Shown: in pieces, positions 8,425 to 16,928 of the stretch | How positions within the stretch are numbered: position 1 is the stretch's first letter | How the letters are laid out: every line of letters begins with the position of its first letter | Source of the DNA: Lachnospiraceae bacterium | GTDB taxonomy: Bacteria; Bacillota; Clostridia; Lachnospirales; Lachnospiraceae | Reading direction: 5' to 3' | DNA length: 64,000 nt | Assembly: GCA_017395635.1 (NCBI GenBank) | Contig: JAFQOE010000029.1 | Span: forward strand, 1 to 64,000 | Made by a program: the position numbers and the translations under genes | The notes under the pieces: model-generated | Told to the model about the DNA's origin: nothing | The model's database searches: none | Seen by the model: the letters and a program-made list of their open reading frames with translations, nothing else

Positions 8425-9495
8425 TTATTTCTGTACGGATACAAATATGCGGAAACCATTATCATTTTTTATATGTATTATTCCGTGTAACGCATCTACC
8501 CGTTCTTTCATGTTGGAAAGGCCGATTCCGGTAGATTCGTTCTCTACATTCTTAGAAGATTTCTTGGTTCCGTTATCTTCTACAAGTAGCTGATAAAATC
8601 CAGGATGTTCTTTTACGGTAATGGTAACCTTGGTTGCGTTGCTATGCTTGATGGTATTGTTCAAAGCTTCCTTTGTGATTGCGAGGAAACAGTATTTTAT
8701 ATCTTTGGGAATATGCTTCGAAGTTTCACATTCCAATTGAACAGAACAAAAATCAAAATTATCTACGAGGTTTTCTAAAGCCTGTTTTAAGTCTATGGAT
8801 TCATCATGTAAATCATGAACACTATTACGGATACTGTTCATAGCAGTATCTAAAGATTCTTTCAATGTAGTTAAATGTGGTTTCAAGGTATCATCTTTGC
8901 AAATGGCAAGCATTGCACCAACCTGTAAGATAGAACGGGAAAGCATATGCCCTACATTGTCATGAATTTCCCTTGCAATTCGGTTGCGTTCTTTTAAAGT
9001 AGCAATGTATATTTGGTCATTTTGTTGCTCTAATAACTGACGGTTCTTTTTTCTCAGTATTATTTCATTTTCTTTGTTGTAATCCCGTGATTCATTAATG
9101 GTATTCTGTAATGTAATGTGCTTTTTTGTCTGATAAGCCAGATAGAAACTAAGCAAAATCAATGGAAGAATCAACAGATGGGAATAAGTTTGTGTTCTTA
9201 TGATTAGATTTGCAATTGGAAGCAAATAGAGTGCTAATATGGCGTATTGCTTACGACAAAAGTAAGGATAACATATCAGAGGTAAGTAGAATGCGGTTTC
9301 CGGTATTAACAGTGTAACAGGTAATGCAAGAATTCCCAAAATAGCGGCTGCTTCACGTTTTTTTACCACTGTTATAAAGCAAAAAAGGGCAAATAGCAGT
9401 AATATGCAGGTGATGTGTAATGCATCAAACAGGCCAAAAGGAAAAAGGAGCGTACATAGTACAAATATAATGAGAGCGTCTATATAAGTTGACAT
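8425..9495 (-). CDS. sensor histidine kinase, HisKA_3 (NarL-type partner)
   Basis: A 356-residue kinase with about five N-terminal membrane segments (residues 5-125) and no large external domain, a short coiled linker (130-165), the HisKA_3 dimerisation segment 'ERNRIAREIHDNVGHMLSRS' (phospho-acceptor His178) and a HATPase_c domain ending in 'STGIGLSNMKERVDALHG'. This is the DesK/YvfT architecture in which the membrane bundle itself senses the signal. It is divergent from a three-gene ABC exporter and lies upstream of the response regulator gene, resembling the B. subtilis YvfT-YvfU/YvfRS arrangement. An AAAGGATG site lies 12 bases before the ATG, somewhat distant. Confidence 0.9.
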   Translation of the reverse strand: MSTYIDALIIFVLCTLLFPFGLFDALHITCILLLFALFCFITVVKKREAAAILGILALPVTLLIPETAFYLPLICYPYFCRKQYAILALYLLPIANLIIRTQTYSHLLILPLILLSFYLAYQTKKHITLQNTINESRDYNKENEIILRKKNRQLLEQQNDQIYIATLKERNRIAREIHDNVGHMLSRSILQVGAMLAICKDDTLKPHLTTLKESLDTAMNSIRNSVHDLHDESIDLKQALENLVDNFDFCSVQLECETSKHIPKDIKYCFLAITKEALNNTIKHSNATKVTITVKEHPGFYQLLVEDNGTKKSSKNVENESTGIGLSNMKERVDALHGIIHIKNDNGFRIFVSVQK

Positions 9496-9633
9496 AATAT
9501 TAAAACATCCTTTCCAAAGTATAGGGTAAGATGACGGTACGAAGTTTATAAAGAAAACTACAGTTACGCAATTGTCAAGTATTCTTGTATTATATAGGAT
9601 TCATTCTCGAATATCCATAACAAAACCGAAAAT

Positions 9634-9647
9634 ATGACAAATGTCAT
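9634..9647. promoter_or_regulatory. candidate response-regulator operator
   Basis: ATGACA-AA-TGTCAT is a perfect 6+6 dyad in the divergent region between the kinase and ABC genes, 23 bases upstream of the -35 of the exporter promoter. Its position suits activation by the NarL-type regulator of the same locus; the binding itself is inference. Confidence 0.5.
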
Positions 9648-9654
9648 AATTTTT

Positions 9655-9710
9655 CCTTACATTCTTCACTTACAATTGTATATGCAATTTGGTATGATAC
9701 GAATGTAAGG
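9655..9710 (+). promoter_or_regulatory. exporter promoter framed by a 10-bp inverted repeat
   Basis: TTACAA (9670-9675), a 17-base spacer and TATGAT (9693-9698) form a sigma-A-type promoter. It is bracketed by CCTTACATTC (9655-9664) and GAATGTAAGG (9701-9710), exact inverted copies. The bracketing suggests a second regulatory site or a looping/hairpin element. Confidence 0.55.
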
Positions 9711-9746
9711 TGAAGCAAGTAGTGAATTGTGGAAGAAAAAATATTA

Positions 9747-9794
9747 GTAACGATTCAGAACCACATTCGAAAATGCTTGGCTCTGAACAGTTAC
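9747..9794. repeat. interspersed dyad (GTAAC-TTCAGA type), copy 2
   Basis: GTAAC..TTCAGAACCA on the left and TGGCTCTGAA..GTTAC on the right pair over most of 17 positions. It lies in the leader of the exporter operon, 19 bases before the AGGAGG site. The loop contains CATTCGAAAATG, shared in form with the copy at 19046. Confidence 0.6.
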
Positions 9795-9822
9795 AAAATA
9801 TCCATCATAGGAGGAAAATAAA

Positions 9823-10755
9823 ATGGTAGTAAAAATTGAGAACTTAGTAAAAAGATATGGCGATTTGGTGGCATTAGACCACTTCAATCTTGAAATTGAG
9901 GAAGGTGAAGTGTTTGGGCTTTTAGGACCAAATGGTAGCGGAAAATCAACCACAATCAACTGTCTTTTAGCTTTATTGGAATATGACAAAGGAACCATTG
10001 AGGTGTTTGGTGAAGAAATGACACCTACCAGCTACGAGTCAAAAAAGAACATTGGTGTAATTATGCAAAATGTTGCGGTATTTGATGAACTTACGGTATA
10101 TGAAAATATTGATTACTTCTGTGGTTTGTATATTAAGGATAAAAATGAACGAAAGAAATTGGTAGAGGAAGCAATCGAGTTTGTAGAACTTCAGGATTAT
10201 CGCAAATTCCGTCCTAAGAAGTTGTCAGGTGGTTTGCTTAGAAGATTAAACATTGCCTGTGGAATTGCCCACAAGCCCAAATTGATTATTTTGGATGAGC
10301 CAACGGTAGCCGTTGACCCACAGAGTCGTAATAAGATATTGGAAGGTATTCAGAAGTTGAATCAAGAAGGTGCAACTGTCATATATACTAGTCATTATAT
10401 GGAAGAAGTGGAGCAGATATGTACCCGTATTGCAATTATGGATAAGGGTAAGAATATCGCCCTCGGAACGAAGGATGAGTTGAAGGGTATGATTGATCTT
10501 GGAGAAACCATCAGTGTAGAGATTTTGGAACTTCCAGAAGCAGTAAAGGAAGAAATCGCACATCTGCCACATGTAATGAATGTGACTTATGAGAATCATT
10601 TATTGAAGGTAAGATTCTCAAAGGGTAAACACAATCTAATTCGTTTGTTGGATGTATTGAAGGAAAAAGAAATCGGCTTTGCTGGAGTTCATTCGGAGCT
10701 TCCAACCTTGAATGATGTATTCTTAGAGATTACAGGAAAAGAACTTAGAGATTAA
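9823..10755 (+). CDS. ABC-2 exporter ATP-binding protein
   Basis: A 310-residue ATPase of the DrrA/YvfR type. Walker A is 'GPNGSGKST' (about residues 35-43), the signature 'LSGGLLRRL' (128-136) and Walker B 'LIILDEPTVAVDP' (about 147-159), followed by the switch His in 'IYTSHYMEE'. The C-terminal ~90 residues form the extra domain typical of drug or lantibiotic exporters. It opens a three-gene operon with two permeases 13 bases and then -14 bases apart. The substrate is unknown; the locus layout suggests export of an antimicrobial or lipid-active compound sensed by the linked kinase. Confidence 0.93.
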   Translation: MVVKIENLVKRYGDLVALDHFNLEIEEGEVFGLLGPNGSGKSTTINCLLALLEYDKGTIEVFGEEMTPTSYESKKNIGVIMQNVAVFDELTVYENIDYFCGLYIKDKNERKKLVEEAIEFVELQDYRKFRPKKLSGGLLRRLNIACGIAHKPKLIILDEPTVAVDPQSRNKILEGIQKLNQEGATVIYTSHYMEEVEQICTRIAIMDKGKNIALGTKDELKGMIDLGETISVEILELPEAVKEEIAHLPHVMNVTYENHLLKVRFSKGKHNLIRLLDVLKEKEIGFAGVHSELPTLNDVFLEITGKELRD

Positions 10756-10768
10756 GGAGGGAAAAAGG

Positions 10769-11902
10769 ATGCAACAATTTGGATATTCGATAAAGCGCTC
10801 ACTGCGTAGCATAGAAGGAATTTTCTGGGCATTGGTTTTTCCTTTGTTTCTCGGGCTGATTTTCAAATTTATGTTTGGAAATCTTGGCACATACGAACAG
10901 TTTTCAGAGGTGGCTGTCGGTGTGGTGGAACAGACAGAAAATGACGTTTTTGTGGAAATGTTGAAGGAAATCGAGATGGAAGAAGACTTGCATATGTTTG
11001 AAGTCTTTGAATATGAGAATGTGGATGAAGCAGAAAAGGCTTTACAGAATGAAACAGTATATACTTACATTGTAGTAGATGGTGATGAATTTACTTTGAT
11101 GATTCGTAAGATGGATATTTACACATCACTTGTAAAATCCTTTGTGGATCAATACAAGCAAAATTATACTTTGATTGAAGAGGTTGCAAAAAAAGACCCT
11201 AAACAGGCTGTTGCATTTGCTACAAATCTGTTTGATTCAGATAGTATTGGTTTGGAGGAGATTGAATTAAAGGGACAGGATAAGTCTCCATATACACAGT
11301 ATTTCTATGCATTGCTTGGTATGGCATGTCTGATTGCATCTATGTATGGATTAGGACATGGAATGGATTTACAGGCAGATATGACTACAATAGGTGCAAG
11401 AAGAAATGTGGCACCGACACCGAAGATGCAACAGTTTGTGACGGATTTTCTTGCGAGTATGACAATGTATAGTGTGTTGATGACGATTGTATTGGTTGCT
11501 GTAGTGTATGTATATGGACAGGATTTTGGCGATAATTTTGGTTTGGTCTGGCTAGTTACTATAGTAGGAACCTTCACCGGATTAGCGGGTGGATATTTGA
11601 TTGCAACTTGGGTGAAGGGTCCGAAAGGCAAGAAAGAGGCAATGTGTATTGCATTTTTCATGGTAAGTTCCTTCCTTGGTGGACTACAAATGGCGGAGAT
11701 GCCTTACATTTTAGAAGAGAAATGTCCGATTATTAATCGTATTAATCCGGCGACGTTGCTTGTAAATGCGTATAAGAGCTTGGCTGTATTTGGTGATTAT
11801 CAGCAATATGCAGTGAATGTAATTTCCTTATTGGTGATTGGAGTATTATTCATGATTTTTAGTGTGGCAAAGTTAAGGAGGACAAAGTATGCAAGTATTT
11901 AA
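10769..11902 (+). CDS. ABC-2 type permease (first subunit)
   Basis: A 377-residue ABC-2 permease: one N-terminal membrane segment (about 15-35), a large extracytoplasmic domain (40-170), then five membrane segments (about 175-195, 225-250, 260-280, 290-310, 350-370). An AAGGAGGG site precedes the ATG. It follows the ATPase gene by 13 bases and overlaps the next permease gene by 14 bases. The two permeases are similar in architecture and probably form a heterodimer in the membrane. Confidence 0.88.
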   Translation: MQQFGYSIKRSLRSIEGIFWALVFPLFLGLIFKFMFGNLGTYEQFSEVAVGVVEQTENDVFVEMLKEIEMEEDLHMFEVFEYENVDEAEKALQNETVYTYIVVDGDEFTLMIRKMDIYTSLVKSFVDQYKQNYTLIEEVAKKDPKQAVAFATNLFDSDSIGLEEIELKGQDKSPYTQYFYALLGMACLIASMYGLGHGMDLQADMTTIGARRNVAPTPKMQQFVTDFLASMTMYSVLMTIVLVAVVYVYGQDFGDNFGLVWLVTIVGTFTGLAGGYLIATWVKGPKGKKEAMCIAFFMVSSFLGGLQMAEMPYILEEKCPIINRINPATLLVNAYKSLAVFGDYQQYAVNVISLLVIGVLFMIFSVAKLRRTKYASI

Positions 11903-13064
11903 ATTGTATTTCAAGTTATTAAGAAGTAATAAAGGGATTCTTATCATGTACTTTGCCATTTTTTTAACAGTGGCACTTGTGATATCAAACGCACAGTCGG
12001 TAGATGGTAACAATAATCAAGAAGCAATGAAGGAAGAGATTCTGACAATTACCATTATTGATGAGGATCAAAAATCGTTTGGTAATGGATTAAAAGAATA
12101 TTTTAGTAGTGGAAATGATATTGTCGATATGGAGTACGATGAACAAAAAATACTGGATAAGCTTTATTGGAGAAAATTGGATTATGCATTGGTGATTCCG
12201 AAGGGCTTTGAAGAAAGCTTGTTGGATGAAGATGTAAAAGATATGACCTTAAAATGTATGAAGGTTCCGGGCTACTTTGATGCTAGTTTCTTTGAATCTG
12301 AATTATCTTTATATACTTCAAAGCTGACAAGTTTGTTGAAGGCAGGATATTCCGTAGAAGATGCTCAGAAACAGCTATTGGATTTGCAGGATGAACAAAC
12401 AAAAGTGGAGCTTGCTACCTTTGTGAATGCTAACCAGAATGACAAATCTACAACATTTCTTGCTTATGTTCCATACCTTTTTATTACGCTTGGCATGAAC
12501 GGAATTGGATTGATTTTGTTGACATTTAATGCACCGTTGGTAAGAGCAAGAATGGAGTGCAGTTCCACAACAATGAAAACAAGAATAGCAGGTTTAGTAG
12601 GTGGTATTTTATTATATGGTATGTTACTCATGGTGACTGTAATTGTGGTCGTAGCAATTGTATCAAAGGGGCGTATTTTCATGGATGTAAGATTCCCGTA
12701 TTTCCTTATCAACATGTTTGGAATGTTGCTCTTTAGCTTAAGTCTTGGTTTCTTTACCGGAACAATTGCAAAGAATCAGGATGCGGTAAATGGTCTTGTC
12801 AATGTATTAAGTATTGGACTTTGTTTCCTTGGTGGAGTGTTCGTTCCATATGAATTCTTTGGGGATGCTGTATTGAAGGTTGCCAAATTTGTGCCGACTT
12901 ATTGGTATGCAGTAACCAATACCAAAATTGGTGCGATGACAGAAATGACGTCTGGTCTTGCAAATGATATTTTCTGGCAGGTTGGGTTAGTGTTAGGATA
13001 TGCACTTGTGATTTTTTCGGTTACGATTGTAATTATTGCAAATAGAAGAAAACAGACTGCATGA
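11889..13064 (+). CDS. ABC-2 type permease (second subunit)
   Basis: A 391-residue ABC-2 permease with the same plan as its neighbour: an N-terminal membrane segment (about 18-35), an extracytoplasmic domain (40-190) and a cluster of membrane segments to the end. The 'GGVFVPYEFFGDAVLKVAKF' stretch near residue 315-335 is the typical penultimate loop of ABC-2 (YhgE/NodJ-like) permeases. Its AAGGAGG site and ATG lie within the preceding gene. Its stop is 21 bases before the giant palindromic block, whose first T-tailed hairpin probably ends this transcript. Confidence 0.88.
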   Translation: MQVFKLYFKLLRSNKGILIMYFAIFLTVALVISNAQSVDGNNNQEAMKEEILTITIIDEDQKSFGNGLKEYFSSGNDIVDMEYDEQKILDKLYWRKLDYALVIPKGFEESLLDEDVKDMTLKCMKVPGYFDASFFESELSLYTSKLTSLLKAGYSVEDAQKQLLDLQDEQTKVELATFVNANQNDKSTTFLAYVPYLFITLGMNGIGLILLTFNAPLVRARMECSSTTMKTRIAGLVGGILLYGMLLMVTVIVVVAIVSKGRIFMDVRFPYFLINMFGMLLFSLSLGFFTGTIAKNQDAVNGLVNVLSIGLCFLGGVFVPYEFFGDAVLKVAKFVPTYWYAVTNTKIGAMTEMTSGLANDIFWQVGLVLGYALVIFSVTIVIIANRRKQTA

Positions 13065-13089
13065 AATCCTAATTTATAGAACTCTCCCT

Positions 13090-13410
13090 GACTTTCGTAA
13101 GCGGACGAAAAATCCTGTTGAAATTGTGAATACACACATATAAAGCAATATGAAATTTGCTAGGCTCTACGAATATAAGATTTGCTAAGTGGTTTCAGAT
13201 ATCAGTGAAACCGTCCGGGTCGGCTGAGATACGCCGTCCTGGCTAGTCTCAGCCTTATGCCAACATCCGTGTTGGCATATCCCTGTTTTTTTGAGGAAAC
13301 CACTAACCAAATCTAATATTCTCCGAGAAATCGCAAGTTTTCATATTGTTTTATTTATGTGTTTCGCTAACACTTTTTTTACAGGATTTTTCTGCCCTTT
13401 TCCGAAAGTC
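13090..13410. repeat. palindromic unit 1 of the giant inverted repeat
   Basis: Terminal GACTTTCG and CGAAAGTC are exact inverted copies. Inside, CGAAAAATCCTG pairs with CAGGATTTTTCTG, CAATATGAAA with TTTCATATTG, and CTAAGTGGTTT with AAACCACTAA. The core carries GGCTGAGA/TCTCAGCC (13222-13254) and a 10-bp hairpin (13256-13279). Confidence 0.75.
13256..13292 (+). terminator. hairpin with T-run inside palindromic unit 1
   Basis: TATGCCAACA and TGTTGGCATA form a perfect 10-bp stem with a TCCG loop, followed within six bases by a run of T (13285-13292). It reads as an intrinsic terminator for the upstream ABC operon. The matching hairpin in unit 2 is at 13683-13705. Confidence 0.6.
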
Positions 13411-13558
13411 TCGCCACGCCCGATGCCTTTTCCAGATAAAATCTACCGATGGAGAAAATAGGGATATTTCAGTTTTTGTTATTCCGTTAATTGTAGTGCA
13501 TTTATGTATTACATTATCACGTGAATCAAATGTAGAGAACGGCATCGGGTTTGGCGGG

Positions 13559-13870
13559 ATATTCAGAAGAACAGAAAAATCCTACTATAGTGTGTAGCGT
13601 TACACGAAATAAAAATAATTATGACAATTTGTTTTCTCGTAGGATATTAGATTTTCTTGACAATTCATAAATACAATAGGGATATGCCAACAGGATGTTG
13701 GCATAAGGCTGAGTCAGCCATGGATGGCGCATCTCAGCCGACCCGAACGCAGCCATATATTAACGGAATTGTTTAGAAAATCTTATATCCGCAGAGTTCA
13801 ACAAATTTCATAATTCATTTTTATAAGTGTAACAAACTCATAGTAGGATTTTTCGGCCTCTGAATATCAG
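13559..13870. repeat. palindromic unit 2 of the giant inverted repeat
   Basis: Exact 10-bp terminal inverted repeats GATATTCAGA (13559-13568) and TCTGAATATC (13861-13870). Inside are the inverted AGAAAAATCCTACTATAG / CATAGTAGGATTTTTC pair and the same nested hairpins as unit 1 (TATGCCAACA-TGTTGGCATA; GGCTGAG-CTCAGCC). Confidence 0.75.
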
Positions 13871-13877
13871 GGAAGTT

Positions 13878-15236
13878 TTACAATGTGATAATTCCAAGTC
13901 CGTTTAAAATTGAGCTGATTAGGATAGCTATAATTAAAATTGGGGAGAAGTATTTAATTAAAATAACGTACAACTTCTCGCTTTTGAATTTCTCAGTAGA
14001 GGAATTAATCTCATCTGTAATTGTTTTTGTTTTAATAATATATCCAACAAAGATACAAGTTAGCAATGCAACAACCGGCATCAATACGCTGTTGGAAAGG
14101 AAGTCCCACATATCAAGGATGCTTAATCCTTTTACGGAAATGTGACTCCAAATTCCGAATCCAAGTGAGGATGGAATTGCCATAAGAATCGTATAAACTG
14201 CTACCGCAACAGTTACCAATTTACGGCTCTTTCCACTTTTTTCAACAAAGATAGATACAACTGTTTCCATCAAAGAAACGGAAGAAGTTACAGCGGCAAA
14301 GAATACCAATATAAAGAATGCACCACCAACGATGTGACCGCCTGCCATGCTGTCGAACACCTTAGGAAGTGTGATAAACATAAGGGTTGGACCAGCCTTT
14401 AAGGCTTCTGTGCTTCCGTTGTTAAATACGAATACGGCAGGCACAACCATAAGTCCGGCAAGAAATGCGATACCGGTATCAAAGATTTCGATGTTACGAA
14501 CACTTAATTCAATGTCATCTTCTTTTTTCATGTAAGAACCATAAGTAATCATAATTCCCATAGCCAATGATAGAGAATAGAATAACTGGCCAAGCGCCGC
14601 AAGGAAGGCGCTGGCTGACATCTTTGATAAGTCAGGCTTGAAGTAGTATACAAGTCCGTCTGTTGCTCCCGGTCTGGTAACAACAAAAATAGCGATTACA
14701 ATAGATAAAGCAATGAGAAGTGGCATGAGAACCTTACTCATGTTTTCGATACCTTTGTTAACACCTAATAAAATAATAGCCATAGTTGCCAAAACGAATA
14801 CAGCTAACCAGATGATTGGCTCGCCTACCTGACCGATATAGTCACCAAAGAACTGATCGCCGGCTGCAGCCGTTCCCTGTCCGGATAGATATACCCAGGC
14901 ATATTTGATTACCCAGCCACCAATTACACAGTAGTAAGGCATGATGATAATAGGAACGGCACTGGCAAGTACTCCTAAAAATTTCCATTTTTTGTTCAAA
15001 TGACTAAATGCGTACAAAGCACTTTTTCCTGTTTTTCTACCAATGGCAATTTCTGTAGTCAAAAGTGCAAAACCAAATGTTACTGTAAGCAGTAGGTAGA
15101 TTAAGAGGAATGTTCCTCCACCATACTTTGCAGCAAGATAAGGAAAACGCCATAGGTTTCCGAGACCTACTGCAGAACCGGCAGCGGCAAGGACAAATCC
15201 TAATCTGCTGGAAAAGTTGTCTTTTTTGTGTTTCAT
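13878..15236 (-). CDS. neurotransmitter:sodium symporter (SNF) family transporter
   Basis: A 452-residue sodium-coupled transporter of the LeuT/SNF family with about 11 membrane segments. The signature 'AAGSAVGLGNLWRFPYLAAK' (near residues 17-36) forms the unwound first helix that binds sodium and substrate, and the central 'AFLAALGQLFYSLSLAMGI' is TM6. Eleven-segment bacterial members such as Tyt1/MhsT carry amino acids. The ATG at 15236 has AGTGAGGGTT upstream. It is monocistronic and converges with the ABC exporter operon across the giant palindrome. The substrate is probably an amino acid, but which one cannot be told. Confidence 0.94.
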   Translation of the reverse strand: MKHKKDNFSSRLGFVLAAAGSAVGLGNLWRFPYLAAKYGGGTFLLIYLLLTVTFGFALLTTEIAIGRKTGKSALYAFSHLNKKWKFLGVLASAVPIIIMPYYCVIGGWVIKYAWVYLSGQGTAAAGDQFFGDYIGQVGEPIIWLAVFVLATMAIILLGVNKGIENMSKVLMPLLIALSIVIAIFVVTRPGATDGLVYYFKPDLSKMSASAFLAALGQLFYSLSLAMGIMITYGSYMKKEDDIELSVRNIEIFDTGIAFLAGLMVVPAVFVFNNGSTEALKAGPTLMFITLPKVFDSMAGGHIVGGAFFILVFFAAVTSSVSLMETVVSIFVEKSGKSRKLVTVAVAVYTILMAIPSSLGFGIWSHISVKGLSILDMWDFLSNSVLMPVVALLTCIFVGYIIKTKTITDEINSSTEKFKSEKLYVILIKYFSPILIIAILISSILNGLGIITL

Positions 15237-15604
15237 GATAAACCCTCACTTTTTCATTTTCTTATAGTTCAAAATCTAGGAAATTCTCGACAGATTTTGA
15301 ATGATTGCGTATTACCGCACAATGCCAATATCATATCACGAAAGAAGAGAGAAGGAAAGCAGAAAATAAAAGAAAAAATATACAATAACAATGCTATTGA
15401 ACACTTACGAATGTTTGTAATATTAGGAATTTTTTTGAAGAGGATAAATGTATAATTTTGATATAATGTTTGATATAATGTAACTGTTTAGAGTCAAGGA
15501 TTTTCGGATAAGGACTTGGATAATGCTTGCGATATAATGTAAAGATTTACAAGCCGGAAGAGTAGTTCGTGATAGAAGATATTGAAATAGAGAAAGGATA
15601 ACAA
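15237..15604. other. 368-base divergent intergenic region with repeated GATATAATGT decamers
   Basis: Between the symporter and amidase starts. It holds three identical decamers GATATAATGT (15460-15469, 15472-15481, 15531-15540), each containing a perfect -10 hexamer, without good -35 partners. A half copy of the interspersed dyad (GTAACTGTTTAGAG, 15480-15493) starts where the second decamer ends. No gene is seen here. Confidence 0.5.
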
Positions 15605-16876
15605 ATGAACAATAAAAAGAGGATATTAAGTGTGTATATAATTTTGTGGATTACAGTGTTGAGTGTATTCAATCCAATTTATGTGCAGGCAACTGGTGTT
15701 TCTGGTGATGATCTTGTGATTGCATTAGACCCAGGGCATGGTGGAGAGGAAGATGGTGCTAATTATTATGGGATTCAGGAAAAAGATTTGAATTTGAAGT
15801 TGGCAAAAATGGTGCAGAAAAAGCTTTTAGAATATCAAGGAGTAAATGTCATCTTAACAAGAGAAGTTGATGAGGATGTAACTTTATGGGAAAGAGCGAA
15901 TCGTGCCAGTAAAGAAGGAGCGGATATTTTGTTGAGTATGCATTTCAATGCCAGTGTATCTCATAAGAGCAACGGTGCTTCTGTGTATATTAGTACAGGA
16001 GAGTTTTATAAAGAGAAGTTGATGCAATTAGGTGACAATCTGTTAGGTGAGTTTGAGTTTATTGGTCTTAGTAATGCAGGTATGTTTGCAAGAGTTACCC
16101 AAATGAACGGTAGGAGATCAGATGGAAGTTTTGATGATTACTATGGTGTTTTGAGACATTCTTATAATCATGGAATTCCGGCGATGATTATTGAGCATTG
16201 TTATATGGATTCGGAAGTGGATAAGGACTATTTCAATGCAGATGAAGGGTTAGAATTGTTAGCGCAAGCAGATGCCAATGCCATTGCAGCATATTATGGG
16301 TTATGTAAACCTAATGAGGTTGCGCAGGAAGCAAAACATGCGACAGTATTTGGTGCGACTACAAAGGCTATAGAGCGTAATTACTATGAAGCACCACGAT
16401 TGAAAAGTATATTCTTGAAAGAATACGATGGAAAAACACCGGGAATGGCTACTTATGAAGTGGAGATTGAAGATGGTGTGGGTGTATCGACGATATATCT
16501 TGTTTATAAGAATGTGGTAGATGGAAGTACTTTTACAATCTATTTGAATTTGGAGAAAAGTTTACATTCGGGTGTACATGAAGTAATAGCGTATTTTCCT
16601 TCCAATCTTTCTATAGGTGAATGTGATTTGTCCTATGTGGGAGTATATAACGAGGTAGGCTTGGATGCCGGATATAATCGTTACGGTGGACAGATGATAG
16701 GCTATGGAATGTGCGATTGGTTGAATTCCTTTTATTATAACGGAGAAGCAGACTTGAATATAATGGAAAAAACCAATATTTCGCCGATTAAGACAGACTA
16801 TATTATTGATAATATTCGAAAGCAGATGGTGTATAAGAGAATGCCTTTTGTGCAACCGAAAGTATTTGGAAGGTAA
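15605..16876 (+). CDS. secreted N-acetylmuramoyl-L-alanine amidase (Amidase_3)
   Basis: A 423-residue cell-wall hydrolase cleaving the bond between muramic acid and the stem peptide. A signal peptide covers residues 1-30 (ending near VQA). The zinc-dependent Amidase_3 domain spans about 38-240: the first ligand His in 'IALDPGHGGEEDG', a Glu in 'IQEKDLNLKLA', the second His in 'SMHFNAS' and the catalytic Glu in 'MIIEHCYMDSEVD'. The C-terminal 180 residues look like a beta-rich domain ('STIYLVYKNVVDGSTFTIYLN') that I do not recognise, possibly wall binding. AGAAAGGA precedes the ATG. Single gene closed by a bidirectional terminator. Confidence 0.92.
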   Translation: MNNKKRILSVYIILWITVLSVFNPIYVQATGVSGDDLVIALDPGHGGEEDGANYYGIQEKDLNLKLAKMVQKKLLEYQGVNVILTREVDEDVTLWERANRASKEGADILLSMHFNASVSHKSNGASVYISTGEFYKEKLMQLGDNLLGEFEFIGLSNAGMFARVTQMNGRRSDGSFDDYYGVLRHSYNHGIPAMIIEHCYMDSEVDKDYFNADEGLELLAQADANAIAAYYGLCKPNEVAQEAKHATVFGATTKAIERNYYEAPRLKSIFLKEYDGKTPGMATYEVEIEDGVGVSTIYLVYKNVVDGSTFTIYLNLEKSLHSGVHEVIAYFPSNLSIGECDLSYVGVYNEVGLDAGYNRYGGQMIGYGMCDWLNSFYYNGEADLNIMEKTNISPIKTDYIIDNIRKQMVYKRMPFVQPKVFGR

Positions 16877-16888
16877 TGTGATAATTGA

Positions 16889-16928
16889 GCATAATAAAAG
16901 ACTTGGATGCCCAAGTCTTTTATTGTGC
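16889..16928. terminator. bidirectional intrinsic terminator
   Basis: GCATAATAAAAGACTTGG and CCAAGTCTTTTATTGTGC pair across a three- to four-base loop. It serves the amidase gene on one strand and the convergent PilZ gene on the other. Confidence 0.88.

Larger units (their letters stand above)
13085..13875. repeat. giant two-unit imperfect palindrome between convergent genes
   Basis: The whole intergenic block folds on itself: the sequence from 13085 forward matches the reverse complement read from 13875 backward over almost the full ~390-bp arms, with mismatches and small gaps. Each arm is itself a palindromic unit (13090-13410 and 13559-13870), and the inner flanks CCCGATGCC (13418-13428) and GGCATCGGG (13541-13549) are also inverted. 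Both units carry the same two nested hairpins, and the motif GAAAAATCCT or its complement appears four times at matching places. No convincing protein is encoded. It could be two inserted copies of a non-autonomous element or a very large structured RNA. Confidence 0.8.

Noticed and set aside
13346..13597. Short open frames on both strands inside the giant palindrome
   Set aside because: They are by-products of palindromic pairing, have no ribosome sites, and read as no known protein; the two strands mirror each other.
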